From: Candidatus Izemoplasma sp.
GTDB lineage: Bacteria; Bacillota_I; Bacilli_A; Izemoplasmatales; Izemoplasmataceae
NCBI GenBank assembly: GCA_029939945.1
Contig: JAOZRX010000008.1
Span: 1-54,688, forward strand
Reading direction: 5' to 3'
Length of the DNA: 54,688 bases
In this document: piece after piece, positions 39,364-49,298 of the stretch
Position numbering within the stretch: the stretch's first letter is position 1
How the letters are laid out: every line of letters begins with the position of its first letter
The notes under the pieces: model-generated
The model's database searches: none
What the model was told of the DNA's origin: nothing
The model's input: the letters and a program-made list of their open reading frames with translations, nothing else
Position numbers and translations under genes: made by a program

Positions 39364-40380
39364 ATGTACTTAATAAATAAGGAAAATATTAATAATCAAG
39401 AATTTACTATTATTGAAGTATCGCAAAAGGATATAAAAGTATCTTTTATTAACTATGGAGCAACTATTTTGAATATATATGTTCCTGATAAAGACAGATT
39501 ACAAGAAGCTGTCTTAATAGAATATGCTGAATTATCAAGCTATTTAAAAAACTCACTATATTTAAATTCTACTATTGGTCCATCAAGTGGACGAATAGGA
39601 GATGCAGCTTTTTCAATAGATAATATATTGTATAACTTAGATAAAAACTTTATGGGTAAAGTAAATCTTCACGGTGGAAGTGAAACATTCGCATTTAAGT
39701 TCTTTGATTATGAAATAACTGAGGGTGAAGATTTTACTAAGGTTATATTTACTTTAGATAAAAGACAAAAAGAATCTAGATTTCCAGGAAATCAAGAAAT
39801 AAAAATTATCTATACAATAACTAAAGATAATCTCTTAATAGAATTTAAAGCAAAAACAGATGAAGATACATTGTTGAATTTAACAAATCATGCCTATTTT
39901 AATCTTTCGGGAAATCTAAAATCAAATATATTGAACCATGAATTATATCTAAATTCATCAAATATAATTCAACTAGATGAATATTCTGTTCCTTATGAAG
40001 TTAAGAATATATTGAATTCAGAATTAGACTATAAACAACTAAGACAAGTTCAAGGTGAAGGCTTTAAGGGGCTAGATAATCCTTATCTTCTTGATGAAAT
40101 TAATTTTAATCTGCCGTGTGTGAAACTCGTTGATCCAATTAGCAAAAGAAAACTTGAAGTATACACAGATTATGAATGTGTAGTTTGTTATACTCATGAA
40201 TATCCAAATAACTCAAAGTTACTATTTAATATAAAACAAGAAAAAAACATGGGTATATGTTTTGAAGCACAACATAGTCCTAATGGAATAAATATAATAG
40301 GGTTAGAAGATAGTATTTTAAGAAAAGGAAAAACATACAATCAAAAAACATTATTTAATTTCAGTATAGATCAAGAGTAA
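39364..40380 (+). CDS. aldose 1-epimerase (GalM-like)
   Basis: NYGATILNIYVPDKD, LNLTNHAYFNLSG, GICFEAQHSPNGIN. Confidence 0.9.
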   Translation: MYLINKENINNQEFTIIEVSQKDIKVSFINYGATILNIYVPDKDRLQEAVLIEYAELSSYLKNSLYLNSTIGPSSGRIGDAAFSIDNILYNLDKNFMGKVNLHGGSETFAFKFFDYEITEGEDFTKVIFTLDKRQKESRFPGNQEIKIIYTITKDNLLIEFKAKTDEDTLLNLTNHAYFNLSGNLKSNILNHELYLNSSNIIQLDEYSVPYEVKNILNSELDYKQLRQVQGEGFKGLDNPYLLDEINFNLPCVKLVDPISKRKLEVYTDYECVVCYTHEYPNNSKLLFNIKQEKNMGICFEAQHSPNGINIIGLEDSILRKGKTYNQKTLFNFSIDQE

Positions 40381-40402
40381 TCGTAAAAGGGAGGAAACAA
40401 AT

Positions 40403-41524
40403 ATGAAAAAAATTAGAACTGGAGTAATAGGAACTGGATTTGTAGGAGTAGCACATATTGAAGCTTTAAGAAGACTTGGTAACATTGAAGTTGTAGCTGT
40501 TTGTGATACTTACAATGTAGTTAAAAAAGCTGAAGAATTGTTTGTTGAGTTTGCTTATGAAGATTACAAGTTGATGATAGATGAACAGAATCTTGATTAT
40601 GTTCATATATGTACTCCAAATAATACACATTATAATATGGCGAAATATGCCATGGAAAGAAACGTTAATATCGTATTAGAAAAACCAATGACTTTCAATA
40701 GTGATGAAGCTAAAGAACTATACGAGTTATCAAAAAAAATGAAATTAACTTGTGCTGTGAATTATCATAATAGATTATATCCTGCTTGTGCGTATATTAA
40801 AGAAATCATTAGTGAAAATAAACTAGGTGAAATAATATCAATAAACGGAATGTATGTTCAAGATTGGTTGCTTTATAAAACTGATTACTCATGGAGATTA
40901 AACAGTGATGAATCAGGAAGCACTAGAACTGTTGCTGATATTGGTTCTCATTGGGTAGATTTAATAGAGTATATGTCAGGATTAGAAGTAGTCTCAGTAC
41001 TTGCTGAATTTAAAACAGTACATCCAATTCGTAAAAAAGCTTTAGGAGATGTTTTAACATTTAGCACAGTTGAAGCAGAAAAATATGAAAATATAAATAT
41101 TGATACAGAAGATATTGTTTCTTTAATGTTTAGGTTAAGTAACGGAGCAATTGGAAATGCTATGTTTTCTCAAATGGTCGCAGGTAAGAAAAACAAGATT
41201 GAAGTCCTAATTTCTGGTAGTGAAGCTTCAGTTGAATGGAGTTTAGATAAACATTCAGATGTAATAGTAGGACACCGTAATAAACCTTCAGAATTAATTA
41301 CAAAAGATAATCTAATGATGAAAAACTTAAATAATATGTTTGATTATCCAGCTGGACATACCGAAGGTTATCCAGATGCATTTAAACAAGTATTTAAGGA
41401 TATCTATAATAATAAGAATAAGCATTCATATGCATCGTTTTACGATGGATACAGACAAATGATAATTAATGAGAAAATATATGAAAGTGCTAAACTTAAG
41501 AGTTGGAGAAACATTAATGATTAG
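40403..41524 (+). CDS. Gfo/Idh/MocA family oxidoreductase
   Basis: GVIGTGFVGVAHIEALRRL Rossmann motif; VLEKPM; DIGSHWVDLIEYM. Confidence 0.92.
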   Translation: MKKIRTGVIGTGFVGVAHIEALRRLGNIEVVAVCDTYNVVKKAEELFVEFAYEDYKLMIDEQNLDYVHICTPNNTHYNMAKYAMERNVNIVLEKPMTFNSDEAKELYELSKKMKLTCAVNYHNRLYPACAYIKEIISENKLGEIISINGMYVQDWLLYKTDYSWRLNSDESGSTRTVADIGSHWVDLIEYMSGLEVVSVLAEFKTVHPIRKKALGDVLTFSTVEAEKYENINIDTEDIVSLMFRLSNGAIGNAMFSQMVAGKKNKIEVLISGSEASVEWSLDKHSDVIVGHRNKPSELITKDNLMMKNLNNMFDYPAGHTEGYPDAFKQVFKDIYNNKNKHSYASFYDGYRQMIINEKIYESAKLKSWRNIND

Positions 41525-42482
41525 ATTTGGAATAGTTGGAGCAGGAGGTATCGCTCAGAAGTTTGCTAGAGACATTAGGTTTTCAAAAGGTGCAGTACTT
41601 AGTGCAGTTGCATCAAGAAGTTTAGATAGAGCTATAAAGTTTAAAGATGAGTATAATATAGAACATGCATTTGGTAGTTATGAAGAAATGGCAAAAAGCG
41701 ATACAATTGACGCAGTTTATATTGCAACTCCACATAATTTCCATATGGAACAATCAATATTATTTATGAATAATAAAAAACATGTTTTATGTGAAAAACC
41801 AATTTCAGTTAATGTGGCGGAGTTTGAAAAGATGGTTGAATCATCAATTGAAAATAATGTTCTCTTAATGGAGGCAATGTGGACAAGATTCTTACCAGCA
41901 ACCTTAAAAATTAGAGAGGTTGTTAAATCAAAGAAATTAGGAAAACTAAAACATGCTTACTTAGAGTTTGGATTTGATGTATCAGGTCTTGGTGGAGACA
42001 GTGGAAGACTATTTAATCCTAATTTAGCTGGAGGAAGTCTACTTGACATGGGAGTATATCCAGTGGCATTTACATTGAATATTACTGATCAAAATATTAA
42101 ATCAATAGAAGCAAATGCTAAATTCTATAAAACAGGTATTGATCTTGAATGTACTGTTGATATTGTATTTGAAGATGATTCAACTGCAAGACTTGTTTCA
42201 AGTTTTCTCGCAGATAGAAATAAACCAGGAGTAATCGAGTATGAAAATGGAAAAATTGTAGCTGAAAATTTCTGGAGAAGCCAGAAATTATTCATAAATG
42301 ATGAGGAATTAAATTTACCTCATATTGGGGAAGGATTTCCTTATCAAATAGATGCGTTTATAGACACTTTGGAAAAAGGATTACACGAAAATGAAATAAT
42401 GACTCACGATCAAACAAGAAAGAGTATGGTTATTCTTGATAAAATAAGGGAAGTTATCGGACTTAAATACCCATTTGAGTAA
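41517..42482 (+). CDS. Gfo/Idh/MocA family oxidoreductase
   Basis: FGIVGAGGIAQKFARDI; VLCEKPISV; GGSLLDMGVYPVAF; overlaps the previous gene. Confidence 0.92.
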   Translation: MIRFGIVGAGGIAQKFARDIRFSKGAVLSAVASRSLDRAIKFKDEYNIEHAFGSYEEMAKSDTIDAVYIATPHNFHMEQSILFMNNKKHVLCEKPISVNVAEFEKMVESSIENNVLLMEAMWTRFLPATLKIREVVKSKKLGKLKHAYLEFGFDVSGLGGDSGRLFNPNLAGGSLLDMGVYPVAFTLNITDQNIKSIEANAKFYKTGIDLECTVDIVFEDDSTARLVSSFLADRNKPGVIEYENGKIVAENFWRSQKLFINDEELNLPHIGEGFPYQIDAFIDTLEKGLHENEIMTHDQTRKSMVILDKIREVIGLKYPFE

Positions 42483-42574
42483 ATGAAAAATATATTTTTT
42501 TAGAATTATAAGATAACAATTAATAACAACAACTGATAATGAAAAACAATATCAACAAGAAGTCTGAAATATGT

Positions 42575-42670
42575 TATAATTTATATAGACATAATAATGT
42601 TTGTGTAAGGTTATGCATTTTATGAGGAATTCAAATAAAACATAATCTACTTGATTATGTTTTTGTTTTT
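42575..42670 (+). promoter_or_regulatory. Extended -10 promoter followed by leader hairpin/terminator upstream of the Ig-OppA gene
   Basis: TGTTATAAT at 42572-42580; AAAACATAATC-tactt-GATTATGTTTTTGTTTTT at 42637-42670. Confidence 0.5.
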
Positions 42671-42700
42671 TACTTAGTTCACTTACAAGGAGGATTTAAA

Positions 42701-45700
42701 ATGTTGAAGAAAATTATTGTTTTAGTTAATGTTTTATTATTCACTGTACTTATTTCAGGATGTGACTCTTTTAAACCTCGAAGTGAAGACAACCAAGCTC
42801 CAGTTATTACTGGACCTGGTGCTATTACTTTAGATTATGGAAGTAGTGAACCAAACTGGAAAAGTTATATCACCGCTGAAGATTTTGAAGACGGTGCAAT
42901 TGATATCACAGATGAAATGATCAACTCTTTGGACGTTGATTTCTTTGAAGAAGGAGTTTACGAAGTACACTACATTATAGAAGATTTAGATGGTGAAACA
43001 TCTACATATATATTAGAAGTTCAAATTATTGATATAAGAACCTATACTCTTTTTGTTTTAGGAAATCAAGAAATGGATATTGAAGTTAACACTGAGTTTA
43101 TTGATCCAGGCGTTACTGCGCTATTAAAAGGTGGTGAAGTAACAAGATTTATTACTGAAGGAATAGTAGATATGAATACTGTTGGAACTTACACTCTTAT
43201 ATATTCAATAGAAGGTTATGAAAATACAGTTACTAGAACCATCAATGTTATAGATACAATAGCTCCTAGGGCAATTGTTTCTGAAGTAAAGATAAAGATG
43301 CCTTCAGAACCAATTGATTGGACATTGTATCCTTTTGATTTTACGGATAATTATTCTGAAGATGTATTAATAGAAGTAATAGAAGATACAGTTAACTATG
43401 AAACTGTTGGAAATTATAATGTTACTCTAAGAGTTTATGATGAATTTAACAATTCAACAAATGTAACTTTTAATGTATCAATATCTGAACGAGTTAATGC
43501 AGTTGCTTATGATTTAAGAAACTTAGCAGCAATAGAAAAAGCTAAAATATATGCAGCGCTTGAAGAATATTTACTAGATAGTATATCTGGAGGAGTACCT
43601 CTATATAGAGCAGCTAAATTTGAGATATTTTCTGATAGAGTAAATCTGTTTAGTCCTGTTTATAACGGAGTTTTAGAATTTGGAGTTGAGTTCTCAGAGT
43701 TATTACAAGACGATTCATCTGTATATATGTATGATGATGTATTTGGTAACCCAGGAGAATATACTTATAGAACTGCTTACGATATAGATCCTACAAATTT
43801 AAATCCTTGGACTGAATACGATTCAAATTCAAATATATTTATGAATCAATTTACTGGTAAACTATATGATTTTTATTTTGATGATTCTCTCTCTGGATAT
43901 GAACTTAATCCTAGTTTAGCAAGTGGTGAGCCACTTGCTGTTGAACCTACAGTTATTAATGGGAAAACTTACTCTACTATCTGGCAAATCCCTGTAAGGG
44001 ATGATTTGATATGGTCTTTTCATTCGAATACTGATACATCAACATTTGCATCTGGATATGAAGAATTAGATGCAAGTGATTGGTTATGGACATTTGAACA
44101 TGCCTTATCTGAATCGTGGTTTAGAGCAGTTTCAGGTGGAGGAGATTTTATAACTAAAGGTGTTGTTGGCGCAGCTGATTATGCTGGGGGATTAAATAAC
44201 TGGGCAGATGTAGGTTTGCGTATGGCAAATGGGGAAACTAATGTTATTGAAGTAGAATTTATGACAGAGAAGAGTATGTATGATGTTAAGTATATGTTTT
44301 CAGATACATCACTCAGTGTCTTAAATGAAGAGTTATTTACATCTGTTGGAGAAGCAGGATATGGAATAAGTCCTGAAACTGTTGCTTCAAGTGGAGTTTA
44401 TACATTAGATGAATGGACTACTGGGCAATATTTAACTTTTGTTAAGAATAGTAATCATCCAGATTCATTGATGTATCATTATACTGGATATCAATACCGC
44501 TTTATGGATGATAGTGATACATTTATTGAATTCTTAGCTGGGAGATTAGATGGGGCTTTTGTACCCACGCCTCTTGCATCTATGTATGCTCAAGATCCAA
44601 GAGTTAGCGCAATCCCAAACTCGCTTTGGACACTCGCTATTAACGGATTTGGTACTGTTGAAAATAGAGATGCTTATATTGAACAATACCCAGAATTCGA
44701 GTTAAATGAAACATGGGTACCTGAACCTATTTTGATGTATCCAAAAATGAAACAAGCTCTATATTTTGGAGTAGATAGATATGAAGCTGCGGTAAATATA
44801 TCTAAAATATATTTACCAGCTTACACAATGATTATTCCGACTCATTTCATTGATAATGAGTCAGGAATATCTATTCGTGGAACAGAAGAGGGAAGTGCAA
44901 TCTTAGATAATTATTTTATGGATTCTTATGGATATTCTCCTAGTACTGCATATGCATTATTTAAAAGTGCAATTGAACAAGCAATAGAAGATGGATTCTA
45001 TGAAGTTGGAACAGCAACTAATTATACTGAAATTGAATTAGAACTCTATATAACTACAATGGAGAATCTTCCATCACAACAATTTGTTGCTGAATTAGTA
45101 AGACAATATGAAGAATTATTTGTTGATGATGAGAATTTCATTAAAATCATAATAAATATTAATGATGTTTCATTTCCAAGTAGTTATACTGAGAATATGA
45201 TGGTTGCGAATATGGATTTAGGTATTGGTGGAATAAGTAGTGGTATAATCACTGCACCAGGTATTTTTGAAATATATACTGATGATAATAATACTGGATT
45301 TACATTTAACTGGGGGATAGATACTCATACTCCAAATATAGAAGTTACTTATACAAACTTAGTTGGAATAGAAGTAACTGAAGTTTGGTCTTATAATGCA
45401 ATGGTCGCTGCTTTAAACGGTGAAGTATATATTTTAGATGGAATAGAACAAATAGCAATGATTAATGCTGATGATTTAATAGATGCATACCTTAATATAG
45501 ACAATGAAGTATTAGTTTCCTCAACTGAGGAAACACAAATAGCAGAAATTATGTTAGGTGATACACTAGAAAATATTGCATTAGAAAACGGATTTGATAA
45601 CTTAATATCTAAAATAGTAGTTACTGAATCAGGAAAAAGCACTTTATATCTTATTTTAGTAGATAATACTGGATATAAATTGTATGATAAATACGATTTA

Positions 45701-45967
45701 TCAGCAACTGCAGAAGATGCGATTATACAATATACAGGTTGGCCTAATTATTACATTTCTTCTGTGTTATTAGATGATAATGGTGTAGCAACTGATCAAT
45801 ATCTAATAGATACATATCCTGAATGTACTACAATTATTGAAGTAGCTACAAAAGAAGGTTCTCCTATAGAATTTACTGAAGTATATTCTGTAGAATGGAG
45901 TGCTTGGACTGATGTTCTTGTAGTACTGCATATTGGTGATTACTACATTGGATGGTCTTGGTTGTAG
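42701..45967 (+). CDS. Lipoprotein with N-terminal Ig-like domains fused to an oligopeptide-binding (SBP_bac_5) domain
   Basis: Lipobox LISGCDS; three ~80-aa Ig-like units; then LASGEPLAVEPTVINGKTYSTIWQIPVRDDLIWS...DWLWTFEHAL...SSGVYTLDEWTTGQYLTFVKN. Confidence 0.8.
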   Translation: MLKKIIVLVNVLLFTVLISGCDSFKPRSEDNQAPVITGPGAITLDYGSSEPNWKSYITAEDFEDGAIDITDEMINSLDVDFFEEGVYEVHYIIEDLDGETSTYILEVQIIDIRTYTLFVLGNQEMDIEVNTEFIDPGVTALLKGGEVTRFITEGIVDMNTVGTYTLIYSIEGYENTVTRTINVIDTIAPRAIVSEVKIKMPSEPIDWTLYPFDFTDNYSEDVLIEVIEDTVNYETVGNYNVTLRVYDEFNNSTNVTFNVSISERVNAVAYDLRNLAAIEKAKIYAALEEYLLDSISGGVPLYRAAKFEIFSDRVNLFSPVYNGVLEFGVEFSELLQDDSSVYMYDDVFGNPGEYTYRTAYDIDPTNLNPWTEYDSNSNIFMNQFTGKLYDFYFDDSLSGYELNPSLASGEPLAVEPTVINGKTYSTIWQIPVRDDLIWSFHSNTDTSTFASGYEELDASDWLWTFEHALSESWFRAVSGGGDFITKGVVGAADYAGGLNNWADVGLRMANGETNVIEVEFMTEKSMYDVKYMFSDTSLSVLNEELFTSVGEAGYGISPETVASSGVYTLDEWTTGQYLTFVKNSNHPDSLMYHYTGYQYRFMDDSDTFIEFLAGRLDGAFVPTPLASMYAQDPRVSAIPNSLWTLAINGFGTVENRDAYIEQYPEFELNETWVPEPILMYPKMKQALYFGVDRYEAAVNISKIYLPAYTMIIPTHFIDNESGISIRGTEEGSAILDNYFMDSYGYSPSTAYALFKSAIEQAIEDGFYEVGTATNYTEIELELYITTMENLPSQQFVAELVRQYEELFVDDENFIKIIININDVSFPSSYTENMMVANMDLGIGGISSGIITAPGIFEIYTDDNNTGFTFNWGIDTHTPNIEVTYTNLVGIEVTEVWSYNAMVAALNGEVYILDGIEQIAMINADDLIDAYLNIDNEVLVSSTEETQIAEIMLGDTLENIALENGFDNLISKIVVTESGKSTLYLILVDNTGYKLYDKYDLSATAEDAIIQYTGWPNYYISSVLLDDNGVATDQYLIDTYPECTTIIEVATKEGSPIEFTEVYSVEWSAWTDVLVVLHIGDYYIGWSWL

Positions 45968-46024
45968 AAGTGCTTAATTATATAGTGAAAAAATATAATA
46001 ATAGAAATAAATGAGGTTGTATAT

Positions 46025-46849
46025 ATGAATAGAAAATATATTTTAGCAATTGGTAGTATTATTATATTGTTACTAATGCTTATTTTTCCTATGAGTATAT
46101 TAGGTTCGCCTAATATATCTCCTTTTGAATACCTTCAATCAAAACCATACATTGAAATAGGCAGTATTATTATCTTAGTGCCTTCTTCAACTGTTATTGT
46201 TTATCTTTTAGGAGTAATAACAATTTTTATTGGTGTAAAGCTTAGTAAGTTAAAAGAAATACATCAAAAGTATTGGGGTATAGCTTTAATCTTATGGGGC
46301 ATAGGAACTATTTTAGCTGGAACTAGTTATCAAGGTCTAGGATATGAGCTTAAGTGTGCTAATCAAGAATTATGTTTATTTACTAGTTGGTTTGAATTAA
46401 GTTATCTATATGTAACAGCATTAAGTATAACTATTATGGCTTATGCTGTTTCTATTAAATCTTTAGATATTAAGTATCTGAAGATTTATAATAAAATAAC
46501 ATCTATAGGTTTTGTTGTATATAGTTTGTCATTACTAACTGGAGTAATATTTGAAGTAAAGTTATTAGTAACTTATGAATGGTTCTTAGTTTTCTTTTTA
46601 ATCTATTTTGTTTCGTTTATGGTAATTAATGTTTCGAAAAATAGATCACAACAAAATAGACTAGACAAAGGGTTAATGAATGTCTGGATCTCGATGTTAG
46701 TGATTAATATTCTATATTTTGTTTATTATTATAGTGGAATTGGAGAATTCCTCTATAATAATTATAATATGTGGTTTTCAGCTAATGATGTTTTACATGT
46801 TGGACTAATTCCTTGGATGTATTATATCTATAGAGTGGTTAAACAATAA
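46025..46849 (+). CDS. Uncharacterised multi-TM membrane protein
   Basis: About 7-8 predicted TM segments by eye; no family recognised. Confidence 0.7.
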   Translation: MNRKYILAIGSIIILLLMLIFPMSILGSPNISPFEYLQSKPYIEIGSIIILVPSSTVIVYLLGVITIFIGVKLSKLKEIHQKYWGIALILWGIGTILAGTSYQGLGYELKCANQELCLFTSWFELSYLYVTALSITIMAYAVSIKSLDIKYLKIYNKITSIGFVVYSLSLLTGVIFEVKLLVTYEWFLVFFLIYFVSFMVINVSKNRSQQNRLDKGLMNVWISMLVINILYFVYYYSGIGEFLYNNYNMWFSANDVLHVGLIPWMYYIYRVVKQ

Positions 46850-46882
46850 AAAAATGGAATAAATGATATACAAAAGCACAAC

Positions 46883-46903
46883 AAAGCCCTTTCGGGCTTT
46901 TTT
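46883..46903 (+). terminator. Intrinsic terminator
   Basis: AAAGCCC-ttt-CGGGCTTTTTTC. Confidence 0.85.
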
Positions 46904-46986
46904 CTTTGGATTTTACGCACCTTGTTATTTATAATAAGGAAAGACATATGATAAATAAGAAAACAAATGATAAAACAAAATTTACA

Positions 46987-47037
46987 TTGACAATGGATTA
47001 AAAATATATTATAATCTAAATATGGGAACGTTCCCAT
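46987..47037 (+). promoter_or_regulatory. rbs operon promoter and LacI-type operator
   Basis: TTGACA-N17-TATAAT (46987-47015) and perfect 16-bp palindrome ATGGGAACGTTCCCAT (47022-47037). Confidence 0.85.
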
Positions 47038-47051
47038 CGATGAGGTGAAGT

Positions 47052-48026
47052 ATGAAAAATATAACAATCCTTGATCTAGAAAAAGTCTCAGGTATAAGTA
47101 AATCAACTATATCAAGATATTTAAGAGGCGAAGGTGTAAGTGACGAAAAAAGTAAGATTATAGAAAATACAATAATAAAAACTGGGTATATAAAAAACAA
47201 TTTTGCACAGTTATTGAGAACTTCTAAAAGTAACTTAATTGGTGTGCTAGTTCCAGATTTAGATAATCCCTTTTTCTTAACAATAATTAAAAGGTTAGAT
47301 CAATTAGCTTATGTTGAAGGGAAATCAATTGTAATAAAAACAACTGATTCAGATTATGAAAGAGAGTTAACTGCTTTAGCATTTTTAAGAGGATTTAGAG
47401 TTGATGGAATATTCTTTTGTCGAAGTGAATTAGACGACAAAAAGATAGAAGAATTAAACATAACAGTTCCATTTATTTCAATAGATAAGAAATTTGAAAC
47501 AATGAAATCTGTAGTATCAAATAACTTTACAAATGGATATACTTTGACAAATCATGTATTTGAAAATACTAGTGAAAATGTAATGTTTTTCTCTAGAATC
47601 AAAGAAAGTTCATCAGTAAAAGAAAGAATAGCTGGATACAAGCAATCTTGTAAGGAAATGAATAAGGATATATTTAGCTATACTTATAAAAGAAAAAAAG
47701 GTGTAGATTTTGATAGATTATGTAAATACATATTAGATAACAATATCGGTGCAATTATATCAAGAAATGATAATGAAGCAATCAAACTTCAATCTTACTT
47801 AAATAATCTATATTACAATAATAAATTCAGAAGATTACGTTTTGCAGGATTTGATAATATCAGATTATCAAATCATATTCTTCCTAAATTAACAACAATA
47901 GATCAAAATATAGAAAACATGTGTAATACAGCTTATGAAATACTTAAAAACTATGAAGATTATAAAGAAAACATATATATAGAAGAATCAGAATTGTTTA
48001 TAAGAGAAAGCACAATATGGAGGTAA
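47052..48026 (+). CDS. rbsR: LacI family transcriptional regulator (RbsR-like)
   Basis: N-terminal LacI HTH (ITILDLEKVSGISKSTISRYLRGEGVSDEKSKIIENTI), periplasmic-binding-like effector domain; first gene of rbs operon. Confidence 0.88.
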   Translation: MKNITILDLEKVSGISKSTISRYLRGEGVSDEKSKIIENTIIKTGYIKNNFAQLLRTSKSNLIGVLVPDLDNPFFLTIIKRLDQLAYVEGKSIVIKTTDSDYERELTALAFLRGFRVDGIFFCRSELDDKKIEELNITVPFISIDKKFETMKSVVSNNFTNGYTLTNHVFENTSENVMFFSRIKESSSVKERIAGYKQSCKEMNKDIFSYTYKRKKGVDFDRLCKYILDNNIGAIISRNDNEAIKLQSYLNNLYYNNKFRRLRFAGFDNIRLSNHILPKLTTIDQNIENMCNTAYEILKNYEDYKENIYIEESELFIRESTIWR

Positions 48027-48030
48027 TGCT

Positions 48031-48894
48031 ATGAAAATTGCTGTAGTAGGCAGTATCAATACAGATTTAGTTTACACAATAGATAAAGCACCTTCAAAAG
48101 GAGAAACATTATTTGGGAATGACTTCAAGATTCTCAACGGTGGAAAAGGTGCAAATCAAGCAGTAATTCTTAGTGCTTTAGAGGATGATGTATTATTCTT
48201 AGGAGCTTTAGGAAATGATGTTTTTGGGAAACAATACCTAGAACATTTAATTTCTTTAGGATTAAATGGGAACGTTACCACGAAAGAATCAAATTCAGGA
48301 TTAGCTGTAATTCAACTTGCTGATAATGATAACTCGATTGTAGTTATCAAAGGGGCTAATGATTTAATATCAAAAAAAGATATTGATCTATTTTTTGATA
48401 TTAATCCTTCAATAGAGATTTTAGTTGCTCAATTAGAAATTAATATTAATACTAGTGAATATATGTTTAAAAAAGCAAAAAAACTGGGTATCAAAATCAT
48501 TTTGAACCCAGCTCCAGCTATAGATCTTGATGAATCAATCATTGAAAATGTTGAATATTTAATTCCCAACGAGACAGAAGCTGAAACTATATTTAAAAGT
48601 AATGATTTAGAAAGTATAGTAAAAAAATACAAAGGAAAAGTAATTATTACTCTTGGAGAAAATGGAGTAATGTATTACAAGGACAAAGTAGTAAAAGTAG
48701 AACCTTCTAATAAAATTACTGTAGTTGATACAACAGGAGCTGGTGATTCATTTGTTGCTGGGTTTACATCAGGCATTGCAAATAACTTAGATATACAAAA
48801 TGCAATAAAAAAAGGGATTGCAATTGCTTCTATTACATGTGAACATCTTGGTGCACAAACTTCATATGCAGTATTAAAGGAGAAAACAAAATGA
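48031..48894 (+). CDS. rbsK: ribokinase
   Basis: VVGSINTDLVYTID, NGGKGANQAV, DTTGAGDSFVAGF. Confidence 0.94.
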   Translation: MKIAVVGSINTDLVYTIDKAPSKGETLFGNDFKILNGGKGANQAVILSALEDDVLFLGALGNDVFGKQYLEHLISLGLNGNVTTKESNSGLAVIQLADNDNSIVVIKGANDLISKKDIDLFFDINPSIEILVAQLEININTSEYMFKKAKKLGIKIILNPAPAIDLDESIIENVEYLIPNETEAETIFKSNDLESIVKKYKGKVIITLGENGVMYYKDKVVKVEPSNKITVVDTTGAGDSFVAGFTSGIANNLDIQNAIKKGIAIASITCEHLGAQTSYAVLKEKTK

Positions 48895-49298
48895 AAAAAC
48901 AAGGAGTATTAAATAGCAGTATTAGTAAAATACTAAGCGATATGGGTCATAGAGATTCAATTTGTATTGCTGATTGTGGATTACCTATTCCTACAGGAGT
49001 AACAAAGATAGATCTAGCTTTAACTTACGGAGTACCTTCATTTATTGATGTACTCAAAGTAGTGACAGATGATTTAGAAGTAGAAGAAATAATACTAGCT
49101 GAAGAAATTAAATCAGAAAATCCTGAATGTCTAAAAAAAGTATTAGAACTTTTACCAAATGCAACAATATCTTTTCTATCACATGATAATTTTAAGAAAG
49201 AAACAAACTATTCAAAAGCAGTGATTCGTACAGGAGATAATAAAGCTTATTCAAATATTATTTTGAAATCAGGTATCTATTTTGGAGAAACAAAATAA
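48891..49298 (+). CDS. rbsD: D-ribose pyranase
   Basis: MKKQGVLNSSISKILSDMGHRDSICIADCGLPIP. Confidence 0.95.
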   Translation: MKKQGVLNSSISKILSDMGHRDSICIADCGLPIPTGVTKIDLALTYGVPSFIDVLKVVTDDLEVEEIILAEEIKSENPECLKKVLELLPNATISFLSHDNFKKETNYSKAVIRTGDNKAYSNIILKSGIYFGETK

